A stretch of 32,124 nucleotides of DNA, from assembly GCA_001804785.1 (NCBI GenBank), contig MHBG01000029.1, positions 1-32,124 on the forward strand, read 5' to 3'. The notes below the pieces were generated by a model that worked only from the letters and a program-made list of their open reading frames with translations, was not told where the DNA came from and ran no database searches. Position numbers and translations under genes: made by a program. This document shows positions 32,070-32,124 of the stretch, in pieces (position 1 is the first letter of the stretch; each line of letters opens with the position of its first letter). The stretch is from Lentisphaerae bacterium GWF2_45_14. Its GTDB lineage: Bacteria > Verrucomicrobiota > Lentisphaeria > Victivallales > GWF2-45-14.

Positions 32070-32124
32070 TTTTTTACGCTCCTTTTCTGACTATTTTTTT
32101 CTAGAGCCTCAGCCAAGTCTTCGT
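32066..32124 (-). CDS. C-terminal end of a gene cut by the window edge
   Basis: An open frame that enters from the right edge and ends at TGA 32068-32066. Its last 18 residues run EDLAEALEKN-SQKRSVKK, a charged helical tail. It is too short to identify; a helical tail of this kind occurs in many small proteins. It overlaps the 23-codon ORF by four bases. Confidence 0.45.
   Translation of the reverse strand, partial: EDLAEALEKNSQKRSVKK

Noticed and set aside
1..32124. Prophage, insertion sequence or CRISPR array
   Set aside because: No transposase, integrase, phage structural gene, long terminal repeats or regularly spaced repeats were seen.

Overview
The window looks like a piece of a free-living, flagellated Gram-negative chromosome, most likely from the PVC superphylum (Lentisphaerota/Victivallales is my best guess). 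The clues are a cytoplasmic FHA-kinase-like protein, a DegT/Gfo-Idh/ceramidase-like trio, a GNAT-type acyltransferase paired with a lipoprotein, an unusually long signal peptidase I, and moderate G+C. There is no rRNA or other decisive marker, so the phylum is inference. I see no prophage, insertion sequence or CRISPR array; this is core chromosome with a few accessory genes.

Left part (1-2961): a short leader with one possible 25-codon gene, then a tightly coupled leftward operon of a stand-alone NIF3/YqfO domain protein, an M50 membrane protease and exonuclease VII large subunit. Next (2962-8306), rightward: an FHA protein fused to a kinase fold that has lost its catalytic residues (a predicted pseudokinase). 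It is followed, behind a perfect -35/-10 promoter, by a DegT/DnrJ/EryC1 aminotransferase, and behind a hairpin and a second promoter by a Gfo/Idh/MocA dehydrogenase coupled to a neutral-ceramidase-like hydrolase. The aminotransferase and dehydrogenase are the usual pair for making or using an amino sugar or aminocyclitol.

Middle (8317-17528), leftward: one flagellar operon read in the order fliF-fliG-fliH-fliI-fliJ-motE-fliK-flgD-flgE. It covers the MS ring, switch, export ATPase complex, hook-length control, hook cap and hook. A sigma-54 type -24/-12 element lies just upstream of fliF, with two copies of its embedded CGGAACT heptamer about 100 bp further upstream. A secreted protein of unknown function diverges from this promoter region.

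Right part: lepA, lepB and mnmG run rightward with a dipeptide-type ABC permease (19342-25171). They meet a leftward D-lactate dehydrogenase/rhodanese operon with its own good promoter. Then come leftward tilS with an unknown 170-codon gene, a cysteine-less Rrf2 regulator, marC with a Cys-rich zinc-ribbon protein, and an acyltransferase-lipoprotein pair. At the right edge a truncated gene overlaps a 23-codon ORF in an ATGA junction.

The most unusual items are the FHA pseudokinase, the aminotransferase/dehydrogenase/hydrolase trio with its structured spacer, the sigma-54 control region of the flagellar operon, a tRNA-Trp-like fragment in front of lepA, and the two very small genes at the window edges.
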